From Spirochaetaceae bacterium (GTDB lineage Bacteria; Spirochaetota; Spirochaetia; B11-G9), in the NCBI GenBank assembly GCA_030633365.1, contig DAOVSY010000176.1:1-6298 (forward strand): a stretch of DNA of 6,298 bases. The letters run 5' to 3'. Positions 1 to 5,604 of the stretch are shown piece after piece. Each line of letters begins with the position of its first letter. The first letter of the stretch is position 1. The notes below the pieces were generated by a model. It was not told the origin of the DNA. It was given only the letters and a program-made list of their open reading frames with translations, and ran no database searches. Position numbers and translations under genes: made by a program.

Positions 1-201
1 AGCTGCAACAATAGGTATCAGAAATATTGCAAAAACATTATCAAGAGTCATTATAGTTCCAATCAAACCCTTGGAATCTACAAATCTGGATAAAAATATT
101 GGAATATATGTATCGTATAATGGATCCATTAAGCCCATGGTAAAAAAACCGAGACCTATTAAAAAAGTTGCACCATAGTACTTTTTCATGCCTTCTTTCA
201 T
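1..201 (-). CDS. MFS-type transporter, N-terminal part (cut by window edge)
   Basis: This is the first 67 codons of an integral membrane transporter; the rest lies beyond the left edge. The reading frame is open from the ATG at 201-199 to base 1. An AGGAG Shine-Dalgarno (complement of 209-213) sits 7 nt upstream, so I prefer this start to the in-frame ATG at 189. The protein begins with a short basic stretch (MKEGMKKYYG). A hydrophobic helix (about residues 11-24) follows, then MDPLYDTYIPIFLSRFVDS, and a second helix begins near residue 46 (LIGTIMTLDNVFAIFLIPIVAA). This pattern matches the first two helices of major facilitator superfamily proteins related to sugar or cation symporters. The substrate cannot be read from this fragment. 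The gene is divergent from the 318-3428 unit. MFS membership is fairly secure; the subfamily is inference. Confidence 0.75.
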   Translation of the reverse strand, partial: MKEGMKKYYGATFLIGLGFFTMGLMDPLYDTYIPIFLSRFVDSKGLIGTIMTLDNVFAIFLIPIVAA

Positions 202-236
202 TTTTTCTCTCCTTCCACTTATATCACATCTTTATC

Positions 237-265
237 AGACTAGAATGATGTAGTTCTATTGTCAA
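237..265 (-). promoter_or_regulatory. Candidate promoter with overlapping operator-like dyad, MFS gene
   Basis: On the minus strand a perfect TTGACA (260-265) is followed after 17 nt by TAGTCT (237-242), a weak -10 with 3 of 6 consensus matches. The dyad ACTA-N8-TAGT (239-254) overlaps the -10 and the spacer, where a repressor would block polymerase. The -35 and its spacing are seen; the operator role is inference. Confidence 0.45.
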
Positions 266-317
266 GTTTTTTAGTGATTAGCTTTTTTTTTGGAGTTAAT
301 TGTACTAAACTCATATT

Positions 318-506
318 ATGGTTGTTTGGGAAGATATGACAGAAGCTGAACGGGATAGATTTATTTATTTGACTTTAAGTGAAGATGCTCTAAAAGCTAT
401 AGTTATTATTATGCAGAGAAAGCATGGTCCCAATGTGTCTACAGAACAAATTATGCGCTTTGCATTTAAAGTTGCAAGAAACAGGATGATACCGAAGAAG
501 AAATGA
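318..506 (+). CDS. Small protein of unknown function (62 aa)
   Basis: I do not recognise this gene. It encodes 62 residues with no signal peptide or membrane segment. The predicted pattern is a short hydrophobic strand (FIYLTLS, about 15-21), a helix (about 22-35, DALKAIVIIMQRKHG), a turn (GPNVS) and a second helix (42-55), ending in a basic tail (RNRMIPKKK). Strand-helix-helix is the general shape of ribbon-helix-helix DNA-binding proteins, but I see no diagnostic residues, so this is only a suggestion. The start is uncertain. The ATG at 318 has no good Shine-Dalgarno (GGAG at 292-295 is 22 nt away), and the in-frame ATG at 336 is preceded almost directly by GGGAAG. An in-frame stop at 306-308 excludes longer forms. 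It lies 97 nt before the deacetylase gene and may be co-transcribed with it. The GC-rich repeat follows its stop codon. Confidence 0.5.
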   Translation: MVVWEDMTEAERDRFIYLTLSEDALKAIVIIMQRKHGPNVSTEQIMRFAFKVARNRMIPKKK

Positions 507-580
507 GTGAGGTGCGAGACTCGCAGTTTGGGCCGCAGAGCCGAGCAGTGAGTTTTCGAACGACCAGGCACCGAACAACA
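507..580 (-). repeat. GC-rich repeat, copy A
   Basis: This GC-rich block stands out from its AT-rich surroundings. On the minus strand it contains CTGGTC (562-567), a 14-nt interior (548-561, holding TTCGAA) and TGCTCGGC (540-547). The same core occurs at 5022-5047 and 5891-5915. A small perfect hairpin GCGAG-A-CTCGC lies at 514-524. The block fills most of the gap between the 62-aa gene and the deacetylase gene and is antisense to both. The outer limits are approximate. Confidence 0.6.
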
Positions 581-603
581 ATGGTAAAGGATAATATGAA
601 GAG

Positions 604-2058
604 GTGAATGATAAAGAGATCATAGTTCCTAATAATTACCTCTCTTTTGTGCTGATGTATCAAAGGAAACGGATTGCACTTTTAAATATTGATGCAGAGG
701 AATGTACTCTCTATGATAAAAAAGAGGATGCCTTTGTAAATCCATATCTTAAGGGTTTCAGTGATAAAAAACTTCATGTTCAATTAGTTAAAGATGCTGG
801 TAACTGGCAATTAGTTTCGAACCGGGAAGTTTTAATTAATGGGGTTGCCTGGCGGAAAAGGGTTCTTAAAGATGGTGATAAAATATATCTTGGAGAGTAT
901 AGGTTAATCTTTGAAGGTAATTTTATAGAAGATACATCTCCTGATCCAATTATAGTTAAAAATCCAAAATGGAAGAAGAATTTACGATTTTTAGAAGTAG
1001 CTGCTGTTGTACTAAGTATATCCTTTCTTTGGTATTGCACATCAACAAATAATCATACAGATATAATAACTGCAAATAATAATTCAGGGTCGATTGGTCA
1101 TGAATCTGAATTGCCATATAATTATAGTGAGGCACTGGATGAAATTGAAGAACCTCCCTACACACAACCATATAAGAATCCTGACCCAGTATTTACTCAA
1201 ACAGATGGAGTTAATTCTCAGCTTATTGTATATGCTCCTGGAGATACACCTGTTCCGCAGAAACTCGATATACTCTTTATCCATGCACATCCTGATGATG
1301 AAAGTCTTGATTATGGTCTGTCTATGGCTAAAGCCTCATTGGAAGGGAAATCTATTGGCATAATTGTTTTTACTGATGGAGATTCCGGATTTGATAAATA
1401 CCCGGACAGGCCTGTAGATGGCTTTTATAAAGATAGTTATTTGAAGGGTTCTGAACTGGCTGCAGTAAGGGTTGAAGAAGCTAAAAGGGCATTAAGTATA
1501 CTTGGTGCCAAAGTGTATCTTCGTTTAGGATTATGGAACAGAGCTTACACATCTGAAGAGGCTACCAAGAGTATTGATATTCTAATAGATGAGTGGGGTG
1601 GGCAGGATCAACTTATTAGTAAACTTGTTAATATTATGGAGATATTCAGGCCAACTATAATTGTTTCTCCCGATGGGCCATGCAGTGCAAGGGAACATTT
1701 TGAACATGAAGCTGTGGGTTATATTTCAGAGTTGGCTGTTGGTGTTTACAAAGAAAAAAATCCTGATAGTCTGGACGTATATCTAAAATTAGTTGATGTT
1801 CAGCAAATTAAAGCATACTCTACTGTTCCACTTTTAAAGATAACTGCAGGAGAAGAAGAAAAATATAGAGTTTTGAAGTACGCTGCATTGATGATGCATC
1901 AAACCCAGGCTGATGCCAGTTATTTTGGAATAAAAAGATTGGAAAATTTTCCTGTAGAATATTATTTAGTAAATTATCGTTCAGAATTCCCTTTGGATTC
2001 AACACTTGCATTACTGGATAATAAAATGATAGAAACTCTTTCCAGCCAATCTTATTGA
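604..2058 (+). CDS. Membrane-anchored PIG-L (LmbE) family deacetylase with N-terminal FHA-like domain
   Basis: Predicted zinc-dependent N-deacetylase of the PIG-L/LmbE family, which removes acetyl groups from GlcNAc-type sugars in lipid or glycan conjugates. The catalytic domain spans about residues 220-440. It has AHPDDE at 228-233 (zinc ligands H229 and D232, general base D231), a RVEEAKRALSILGA segment (289-302) and HFEH at 365-368 (H368 the likely third ligand). Residues 20-105 resemble an FHA domain: NG at 79-80 and a strong LKDGDKIYLGEYRLIF ending (88-103). The canonical N-terminal GR is missing and the SxxH motif is degenerate, so phosphothreonine binding is doubtful. One transmembrane helix lies at about 129-147, preceded by KWKKNLR. 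By the positive-inside rule the FHA-like part is cytoplasmic and the enzyme outside. An Asn-rich, acidic linker joins them. Translation starts at GTG 604, since a stop at 592-594 excludes anything longer; AAAGGA lies 12 nt upstream. The MATE gene follows after 20 nt. The natural substrate is unknown. Confidence 0.85.
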   Translation: MNDKEIIVPNNYLSFVLMYQRKRIALLNIDAEECTLYDKKEDAFVNPYLKGFSDKKLHVQLVKDAGNWQLVSNREVLINGVAWRKRVLKDGDKIYLGEYRLIFEGNFIEDTSPDPIIVKNPKWKKNLRFLEVAAVVLSISFLWYCTSTNNHTDIITANNNSGSIGHESELPYNYSEALDEIEEPPYTQPYKNPDPVFTQTDGVNSQLIVYAPGDTPVPQKLDILFIHAHPDDESLDYGLSMAKASLEGKSIGIIVFTDGDSGFDKYPDRPVDGFYKDSYLKGSELAAVRVEEAKRALSILGAKVYLRLGLWNRAYTSEEATKSIDILIDEWGGQDQLISKLVNIMEIFRPTIIVSPDGPCSAREHFEHEAVGYISELAVGVYKEKNPDSLDVYLKLVDVQQIKAYSTVPLLKITAGEEEKYRVLKYAALMMHQTQADASYFGIKRLENFPVEYYLVNYRSEFPLDSTLALLDNKMIETLSSQSY

Positions 2059-2078
2059 AGGAATAGTTTGCTTAAAAT

Positions 2079-3428
2079 ATGGATAATAAACAGCTAACAC
2101 TTAAAAGTCTTCTTGCCATAGCTATTCCCATGATCATATCTCAGGCTTCTGAAACTATAATGCTTTTTGCTGATCGATTATTCCTTTCGAGACTTGGAAA
2201 AGAGTTTATGGCTTCTGCTATGAGTGGTGGATTAACATTTTTTACTGTTGTAAGCCTTTTTGGCGGGATTGTAGGATATTCAAATGCATTGGTAGCTCAG
2301 TACTATGGTGCTGGTCGTTACTCTAAATGCTCACAATCTGCTAATCAGGCTATTTATCTTTCTGGTATTCTTTATCCTCTGCTTTTTATCTCTATTCCCC
2401 TGGTGTATCAATTTTTTGTTCTGGTTGGTCATTCTCCAGAGCAGATTAATACAGAGTTTTCATACTTTAAGATTCTGATGTTTGGATCTTTATTCTTTTT
2501 ATTAAGGAATTCGTTTACTGGTTTTTTTCTGGGAATAGGAAAAACTAAAATTGTGATGTTTGCAAATATAGCTGGTATGTTTGTAAATATTCCTGCCAAT
2601 TATATACTTATATTTGGTAAATTTGGTTTTCCTGCATTGGGAATAGAAGGTGCGGCTATTGGAACACTTTTAGGTAGTTTTGTAATATTTTTAATACAGC
2701 TTTCTGTATATTTCAGTAAAAAGTACAGGGATATGTATGGTACAGGGCATGAATTTAAGTTGAGAATGGATCTACTTCGGAAATTACTTAAATTTGGTAC
2801 ACCAGCTGGTCTTGAAACCTTTCTTAATGTTGGGGCTTTCAATATTTTTATTCAACTTATGCATTCTTACAGTGCAGATATTGCAGCTGCTGTAACTATA
2901 ACTTTTAACTATGATATGGTTGCATTTATTCCTATGATAGGCTTAAGCTTTGCTACTACTACAGTAATAGCCCAGCAAATGGGTGCAAATAATCCCGCCG
3001 GAGCAAGATTGGGAGTTAAACTTGCAATGAAAGTAGGGCTAAGTTATGCCCTTGTCATGATGGGTTTCTTTATATTTGCTGCAGGTCCACTGGTAAGAAT
3101 TTTCTCATCGGGTCTTCCTGGGGATAGTTCTGTTATAGAATCCACAGCAATTACACTGTTAAGGCTGGCATCTTTGTATACAGTAGGTGATATTACCCAG
3201 CTTGTATTTGCCGGAGCCCTTAGGGGAGCAGGAGATACTAAATTTGTAATGAAAATTTCTGTAATAATACACTGGATTTTTGCAGGGCTCTCTTTCTATC
3301 TTATAAAAGTGCTTGTTGTATCTCCTGTATTAATGTGGATATTTTTGATATTTTTTGTCTTATCTATTGGTTTTGTTCTTGTTCTAAGGTATAGAAGTGG
3401 TAAATGGGAAAAAATAAAGCTAATTTAA
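2079..3428 (+). CDS. MATE family multidrug/cation efflux protein
   Basis: Inner-membrane antiporter of the MATE family (NorM/DinF type), which exports drugs or other amphipathic compounds in exchange for Na+ or H+. The length, 449 aa, and about 12 hydrophobic helices fit the family. Recognisable family segments are ADRLFLSRLG at 31-40, VAQYYGAGR at 72-80, NYILIFGKFGFPALGIEGAAIGT at about 174-196 and, in the second half, GALRGAGDTK at 379-388. The corresponding positions in the two halves fit the known internal duplication. ATG 2079 is the first possible start because an in-frame stop lies at 2073-2075. The only Shine-Dalgarno-like string (GAAGGAA, 2057-2063) is 15 nt away, so translation may partly depend on coupling to the deacetylase stop 20 nt upstream. 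The substrate is not deducible. The context allows a role in envelope or glycolipid export, but that is speculation. Confidence 0.92.
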   Translation: MDNKQLTLKSLLAIAIPMIISQASETIMLFADRLFLSRLGKEFMASAMSGGLTFFTVVSLFGGIVGYSNALVAQYYGAGRYSKCSQSANQAIYLSGILYPLLFISIPLVYQFFVLVGHSPEQINTEFSYFKILMFGSLFFLLRNSFTGFFLGIGKTKIVMFANIAGMFVNIPANYILIFGKFGFPALGIEGAAIGTLLGSFVIFLIQLSVYFSKKYRDMYGTGHEFKLRMDLLRKLLKFGTPAGLETFLNVGAFNIFIQLMHSYSADIAAAVTITFNYDMVAFIPMIGLSFATTTVIAQQMGANNPAGARLGVKLAMKVGLSYALVMMGFFIFAAGPLVRIFSSGLPGDSSVIESTAITLLRLASLYTVGDITQLVFAGALRGAGDTKFVMKISVIIHWIFAGLSFYLIKVLVVSPVLMWIFLIFFVLSIGFVLVLRYRSGKWEKIKLI

Positions 3429-3450
3429 TAGAAAAAAGTGTAAAATTTGG

Positions 3451-3478
3451 TTGAATACTATAATAAACCTGATAGAAT
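3451..3478 (+). promoter_or_regulatory. Candidate promoter of the histone gene
   Basis: TTGAAT (3451-3456) and TAGAAT (3473-3478) are 16 nt apart, with 4 and 5 of 6 consensus matches. A perfect TATAAT at 3459-3464 is an alternative -10 but lacks a good -35. Either choice gives the histone gene its own transcript, about 70-90 nt upstream of its ATG. Confidence 0.45.
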
Positions 3479-3484
3479 ACTAGT

Positions 3485-3519
3485 AGTCGAAAATATAGGT
3501 GTGTATCTTGTTTTCGACT
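3485..3519 (+). promoter_or_regulatory. Perfect 9-bp inverted repeat in the histone leader
   Basis: AGTCGAAAA (3485-3493) and TTTTCGACT (3511-3519) are exact reverse complements separated by 17 nt. No U-run follows, so it is not an intrinsic terminator for the MATE gene. It starts about 7 nt after the candidate -10, so it could be an operator at the transcription start or a hairpin at the 5' end of the mRNA. It ends 32 nt before the ATG. The repeat is seen; the role is inference. Confidence 0.5.
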
Positions 3520-3551
3520 GAATGTAATAAACTTTATCCCAGGAGTAGTAA

Positions 3552-3737
3552 ATGGCTGAAAAAGAAACATTGGTAGTTGCTTCAAAAGTTAAAAACTACA
3601 TTAAGACTGTTGGTGGACTTAATTGTTCTGCTAAAGTAATTGATGTACTTTCTGACAAAGTAAGAGACGTATGTGATGCAGCAATAGAGAATGCTAAAAA
3701 TAGTAAAAGAAAAACTGTACTTGAAAAAGACATCTAA
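3552..3737 (+). CDS. Bacterial histone-fold protein (61 aa)
   Basis: Predicted single-domain histone of the short bacterial class typified by Bdellovibrio bacteriovorus Bd0055, a DNA-binding, nucleoid-associated protein that dimerises through the histone fold. Predicted helices are alpha1 at about residues 8-20 (VVASKVKNYIKTV), a long alpha2 at about 26-51 (SAKVIDVLSDKVRDVCDAA onward) and a very short alpha3 after residue 57. The diagnostic ending is KRKTVLEKDI. It carries the R-T pair (R53, T55) and D60, the arginine-aspartate clamp position of histone folds. The protein stops just after this point, so alpha3 is truncated relative to archaeal histones of about 65-70 aa. Two cysteines (C25, C41) are present. 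The start is firm: AGGAG at 3541-3545 lies 6 nt before ATG 3552. It appears monocistronic, with its own promoter candidate, a leader inverted repeat and a strong terminator. Fold assignment is confident; the DNA-binding mode is inferred from the family. Confidence 0.82.
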   Translation: MAEKETLVVASKVKNYIKTVGGLNCSAKVIDVLSDKVRDVCDAAIENAKNSKRKTVLEKDI

Positions 3738-3758
3738 AATTAATTTTGTTTAGCATAT

Positions 3759-3800
3759 AGCAGTAGGGGCAAAAAATCTTTTGCTCCTACTGCTTTTTTT
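3759..3800 (+). terminator. Intrinsic terminator of the histone gene (GTAGGGGC palindrome, copy 1)
   Basis: A 16-bp stem (left arm 3759-3774, right arm 3779-3794) with one G-U pair and an AATC loop is followed by a run of eight T (3793 is C; T at 3794-3800 plus the stem's last base). This is a textbook Rho-independent terminator 21 nt after the histone stop. Its T-run overlaps the stop codon of the convergent reductase gene (3799-3801), so the hairpin also ends that transcript's coding part, although the minus strand lacks a good U-run. The core GTAGGGGCAAAA recurs at 4951-4962. Confidence 0.85.
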
Positions 3801-4806
3801 ATACAGTTAAAACTATTCGGCCTTTAACTGATGCAGAATCAATTAATCTATGTGCTTTTTCTGCATCTTTCAATGTCAGATGTTCTGAAATTACAGGTGT
3901 TATTTTCCCTTTTTTAAGTAAAATAAATAACCTTCCAAGATCTTCCTTAAACCATTCCGGGTGACTTTTTCGCATATCACCAATTGAGTAAAAATCAACT
4001 TTTTTACCATTTGGAAGCATATTCCATAGTTTTAACTGCATAAACTCAAGAGCTACATTACCTCCCTGACCGGTGCTGTTTTTATAGAATCCATATGGTA
4101 CAAGAATTCCACCTTTTTTTAGTAATTTTAAGGATATTTTGAAACTTTCACCTCCAATTGCATCAAATACTTCATCAATCCCATCTGGCTCCATTTCCAG
4201 TATTCTGTCTGAAACTGATTCGCTTTTATAATCAATTGGAACAGCTCCTAATTGTTTTATAAGTTCCTGTTTTGAAGGAGATCCTGTACCATATACTTTT
4301 ACATTCATTTCATCTGCAAGCTGCAGAAGTGCTGTTCCCACAGCTCCTCCGGCTCCATGTACCAAAATTGTTTGTCCTGCTTTAACCTTCGCCACTCTTG
4401 TTAGCATTTGATATGCAGTCATATAAGAAAGTACCAAACTGACTGCTTCCTCATTATCTATTCCTTCAGGTACCATGGTTAAACTTATTTCCGGAAGACA
4501 GATATATTCTGTGTAAGATCCAGTTACTGTTAAATCTGCAACTTTATCACCAATTTTAAACAGAGAAGTACCAGATCCAGATTTATCAATTATTCCTACC
4601 AGATCGTATCCAGGTGAAAAAGGTGGTTTTTCCTTCATACCAAAATAAATTCCTTTACGAACCATTGTATCTGTAAAACATGCACTTACTGCTGTTACCT
4701 TTATTCGTACTTCTCCCGGGCCTGGTTCTGGCAGTTCCTTTTCCTGAACATATTTTAGAACATCCGGGCCCCCGAATGAACTTACTATTACTCTGTTATA
4801 CGGCAT
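3799..4806 (-). CDS. NAD(P)H:quinone reductase-like medium-chain dehydrogenase/reductase
   Basis: Zinc-independent member of the medium-chain dehydrogenase/reductase superfamily, quinone oxidoreductase (zeta-crystallin-like) branch, predicted to be cytosolic and to reduce quinones or activated alkenes with NADPH. The length of 335 aa is normal. The N-terminal GroES-like catalytic domain has FGGPDVLKY (11-19), PGPGEVRIKV (28-37) and PGYDLVGII (65-73). The Rossmann domain has ILVHGAGGAVGTALLQLA (147-164, glycine-rich nucleotide-binding loop), the VFDAIGG segment (213-219) and the terminal KGRIVLTV (328-335). The Cys/His ligands of zinc alcohol dehydrogenases are absent. The start at 4806 is supported by AAGGAG (complement of 4815-4820) 8 nt upstream. 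The gene stands alone on the minus strand, with convergent and divergent neighbours. The true substrate cannot be decided; annotation as generic alcohol dehydrogenase-like is the alternative. Confidence 0.9.
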   Translation of the reverse strand: MPYNRVIVSSFGGPDVLKYVQEKELPEPGPGEVRIKVTAVSACFTDTMVRKGIYFGMKEKPPFSPGYDLVGIIDKSGSGTSLFKIGDKVADLTVTGSYTEYICLPEISLTMVPEGIDNEEAVSLVLSYMTAYQMLTRVAKVKAGQTILVHGAGGAVGTALLQLADEMNVKVYGTGSPSKQELIKQLGAVPIDYKSESVSDRILEMEPDGIDEVFDAIGGESFKISLKLLKKGGILVPYGFYKNSTGQGGNVALEFMQLKLWNMLPNGKKVDFYSIGDMRKSHPEWFKEDLGRLFILLKKGKITPVISEHLTLKDAEKAHRLIDSASVKGRIVLTV

Positions 4807-4864
4807 ATATGTTTCTCCTTTTCAGATATTATTGGAATCGCATTTGATTTTTTCTTCTTTTATA

Positions 4865-4893
4865 AAATTAACTATCAAATCTATTAGAGTCAA
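4865..4893 (-). promoter_or_regulatory. Candidate promoter of the reductase gene
   Basis: On the minus strand TTGACT (complement of 4888-4893) lies 17 nt from TAATTT (complement of 4865-4870). The -35 has 5 of 6 matches; the -10 is weak. TCAAAT is repeated directly at 4875-4880 and 4890-4895 and inverted at 4842-4847, which might be binding sites. Confidence 0.3.
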
Positions 4894-4947
4894 ATATTAA
4901 TTACTAAATTTGTAAGAAAAGACAGTATTTTTATTAGGAGCATATAT

Positions 4948-4981
4948 CCAGTAGGGGCAAAAGATTTTTTGCCCCTACTGG
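4948..4981. repeat. GTAGGGGC palindrome, copy 2 (REP-like)
   Basis: A perfect 15-bp stem (4948-4962 with 4967-4981) around a 4-nt loop (GATT on plus, AATC on minus). The arm shares GTAGGGGCAAAA and the loop (inverted) with the terminator hairpin at 3759-3794. The left flank is also similar (GCATATA before both). No T-run follows on either strand, and it lies between divergent genes, so it is better called a dispersed palindromic repeat than a terminator. Confidence 0.75.
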
Positions 4982-4988
4982 TTTCCAA

Positions 4989-5002
4989 ACACAATTTTGT
5001 GT
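4989..5002. promoter_or_regulatory. Small dyad ACACAA-TT-TTGTGT
   Basis: A perfect 6-2-6 inverted repeat in the spacer upstream of the 5073 gene, next to a TATATT (5002-5007) that could be a -10, although no convincing -35 is visible. It could be an operator, but no evidence names a regulator. Confidence 0.25.
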
Positions 5003-5020
5003 ATATTAAGATAAGATTTG

Positions 5021-5065
5021 GCTGGTCAGAAGCAAGCTTCTTGCTCGCCCATGCATCCAAGGGAG
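5021..5065 (+). repeat. GC-rich repeat, copy C, ending in a ribosome-binding site
   Basis: CTGGTC (5022-5027), a perfect 6-bp hairpin interior AGAAGC-AA-GCTTCT (5028-5041) and TGCTCG (5042-5047) match the core of copies A and B. The tail CCAAGGGAG (5057-5065) is identical to the tail of copy B. Its GGGAG is the Shine-Dalgarno for the ATG at 5073 (7 nt spacing). This copy is shorter than B between core and tail. Confidence 0.6.
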
Positions 5066-5072
5066 AAAAAAT

Positions 5073-5300
5073 ATGAAAAAATACATTGCACCGTTTTTTT
5101 CTGCAATTATTGCAGCACTTGTTATTTTAGTATTTGGTTTTTTCTACTTTTTTATTTTTAAAGAAATTCCAGGTGTAGGTTTTATTGGATATATATTTAT
5201 CGCTATAGCTGTAATATCTGTGGGGGTAACAGCAGCTGTTCTTATTCAGCGTATAAAGGAAATTAAAGAAGGAGAAGAAGATGATCTTGGTAAATACTGA
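5073..5300 (+). CDS. Small two-TM membrane protein paired with YbjQ family gene
   Basis: A 75-residue integral membrane protein with two hydrophobic helices (about 7-29 and 36-58) joined by a short loop (KEIPGVG). It ends in a highly charged cytoplasmic tail, IQRIKEIKEGEEDDLGKY (58-75). The starting MKKYIAPFF has few charges, and both ends are probably cytoplasmic. I recall small proteins with an IKEIKxGEEDDLxKY-like tail lying before YbjQ-family genes in other low-GC anaerobes, but no function is known to me. The start is firm: GGGAG (5061-5065) is 7 nt upstream and belongs to GC-rich repeat copy C. The last 20 nt overlap the next gene, whose Shine-Dalgarno lies inside this frame. This implies co-transcription, probable translational coupling and a joint role at the membrane. 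Confidence 0.8.
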   Translation: MKKYIAPFFSAIIAALVILVFGFFYFFIFKEIPGVGFIGYIFIAIAVISVGVTAAVLIQRIKEIKEGEEDDLGKY

Positions 5301-5592
5301 TTTTATAACAGGGAAAGATATTGAAACTATTCAGATAGTTAAAGGGGCAATAATCCAGTCCAAGCATATGGGCAAGGATATTATGGCCAGTTTCAAGACC
5401 ATTGTCGGTGGTGAATTAAAAGGGTATTCCGATATGATGAATGAAGCCAGAGCTAAAGCTACAAAACGAATGGTGGAAGAAGCAGAGAGCCTTGGAGCAG
5501 ATGGAGTTATTAATATTAGGTATGCGTCTGCTGCTGTAATGCAGGGTGCGGCTGAAGTTATGGCATATGGCACTGCTGTAAAATTTAAGTGA
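5281..5592 (+). CDS. YbjQ / UPF0145 family protein
   Basis: A 103-aa soluble protein of the YbjQ/UPF0145 family, sometimes described as a putative heavy-metal-binding domain although the biochemical role is not established. Members form small alpha/beta oligomers. Family features are the IVGGELKGYSDMMNEAR segment (41-57), a long helix ATKRMVEEAESLGADGVINIRY (60-81), where the LGADGV turn is very characteristic, and a final strand EVMAYGTAVKF (92-102). Length is typical. ATG 5281 has GAAGGAG (5268-5274) 6 nt upstream. The gene overlaps the two-TM gene by 20 nt in another frame, so the pair is an operon and this protein may be recruited to the membrane by the charged tail of its partner (inference). 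Its stop is followed by a short palindrome shared with the convergent gene. Confidence 0.9.
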   Translation: MILVNTDFITGKDIETIQIVKGAIIQSKHMGKDIMASFKTIVGGELKGYSDMMNEARAKATKRMVEEAESLGADGVINIRYASAAVMQGAAEVMAYGTAVKFK

Positions 5593-5604
5593 TACAATAA
5601 TGCA

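Noticed and set aside
294..311. Imperfect dyad before the 62-aa gene
   Set aside because: Only 6 of 9 positions pair, which is unremarkable in AT-rich DNA.
780..1363. Several 68-89 codon frames over the deacetylase gene
   Set aside because: All overlap the FHA-like/PIG-L frame, lack ribosome-binding sites and match no family.
3485..3519. Inverted repeat as terminator of the MATE gene
   Set aside because: The 17-nt loop and the absence of a following T-run argue against it.
4948..4981. Second GTAGGGGC hairpin as a terminator
   Set aside because: No T-run follows on either strand, and it lies upstream of both divergent genes, so there is no transcript for it to end.
3759..4981. CRISPR-like repeat-spacer arrangement
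   Set aside because: There are only two palindromes more than 1 kb apart with a gene between them; no regular spacing.
5331..5597. Minus-strand open frame of 88 codons
   Set aside because: It lies entirely opposite the YbjQ-family gene, whose conserved motifs fix the plus strand as coding.
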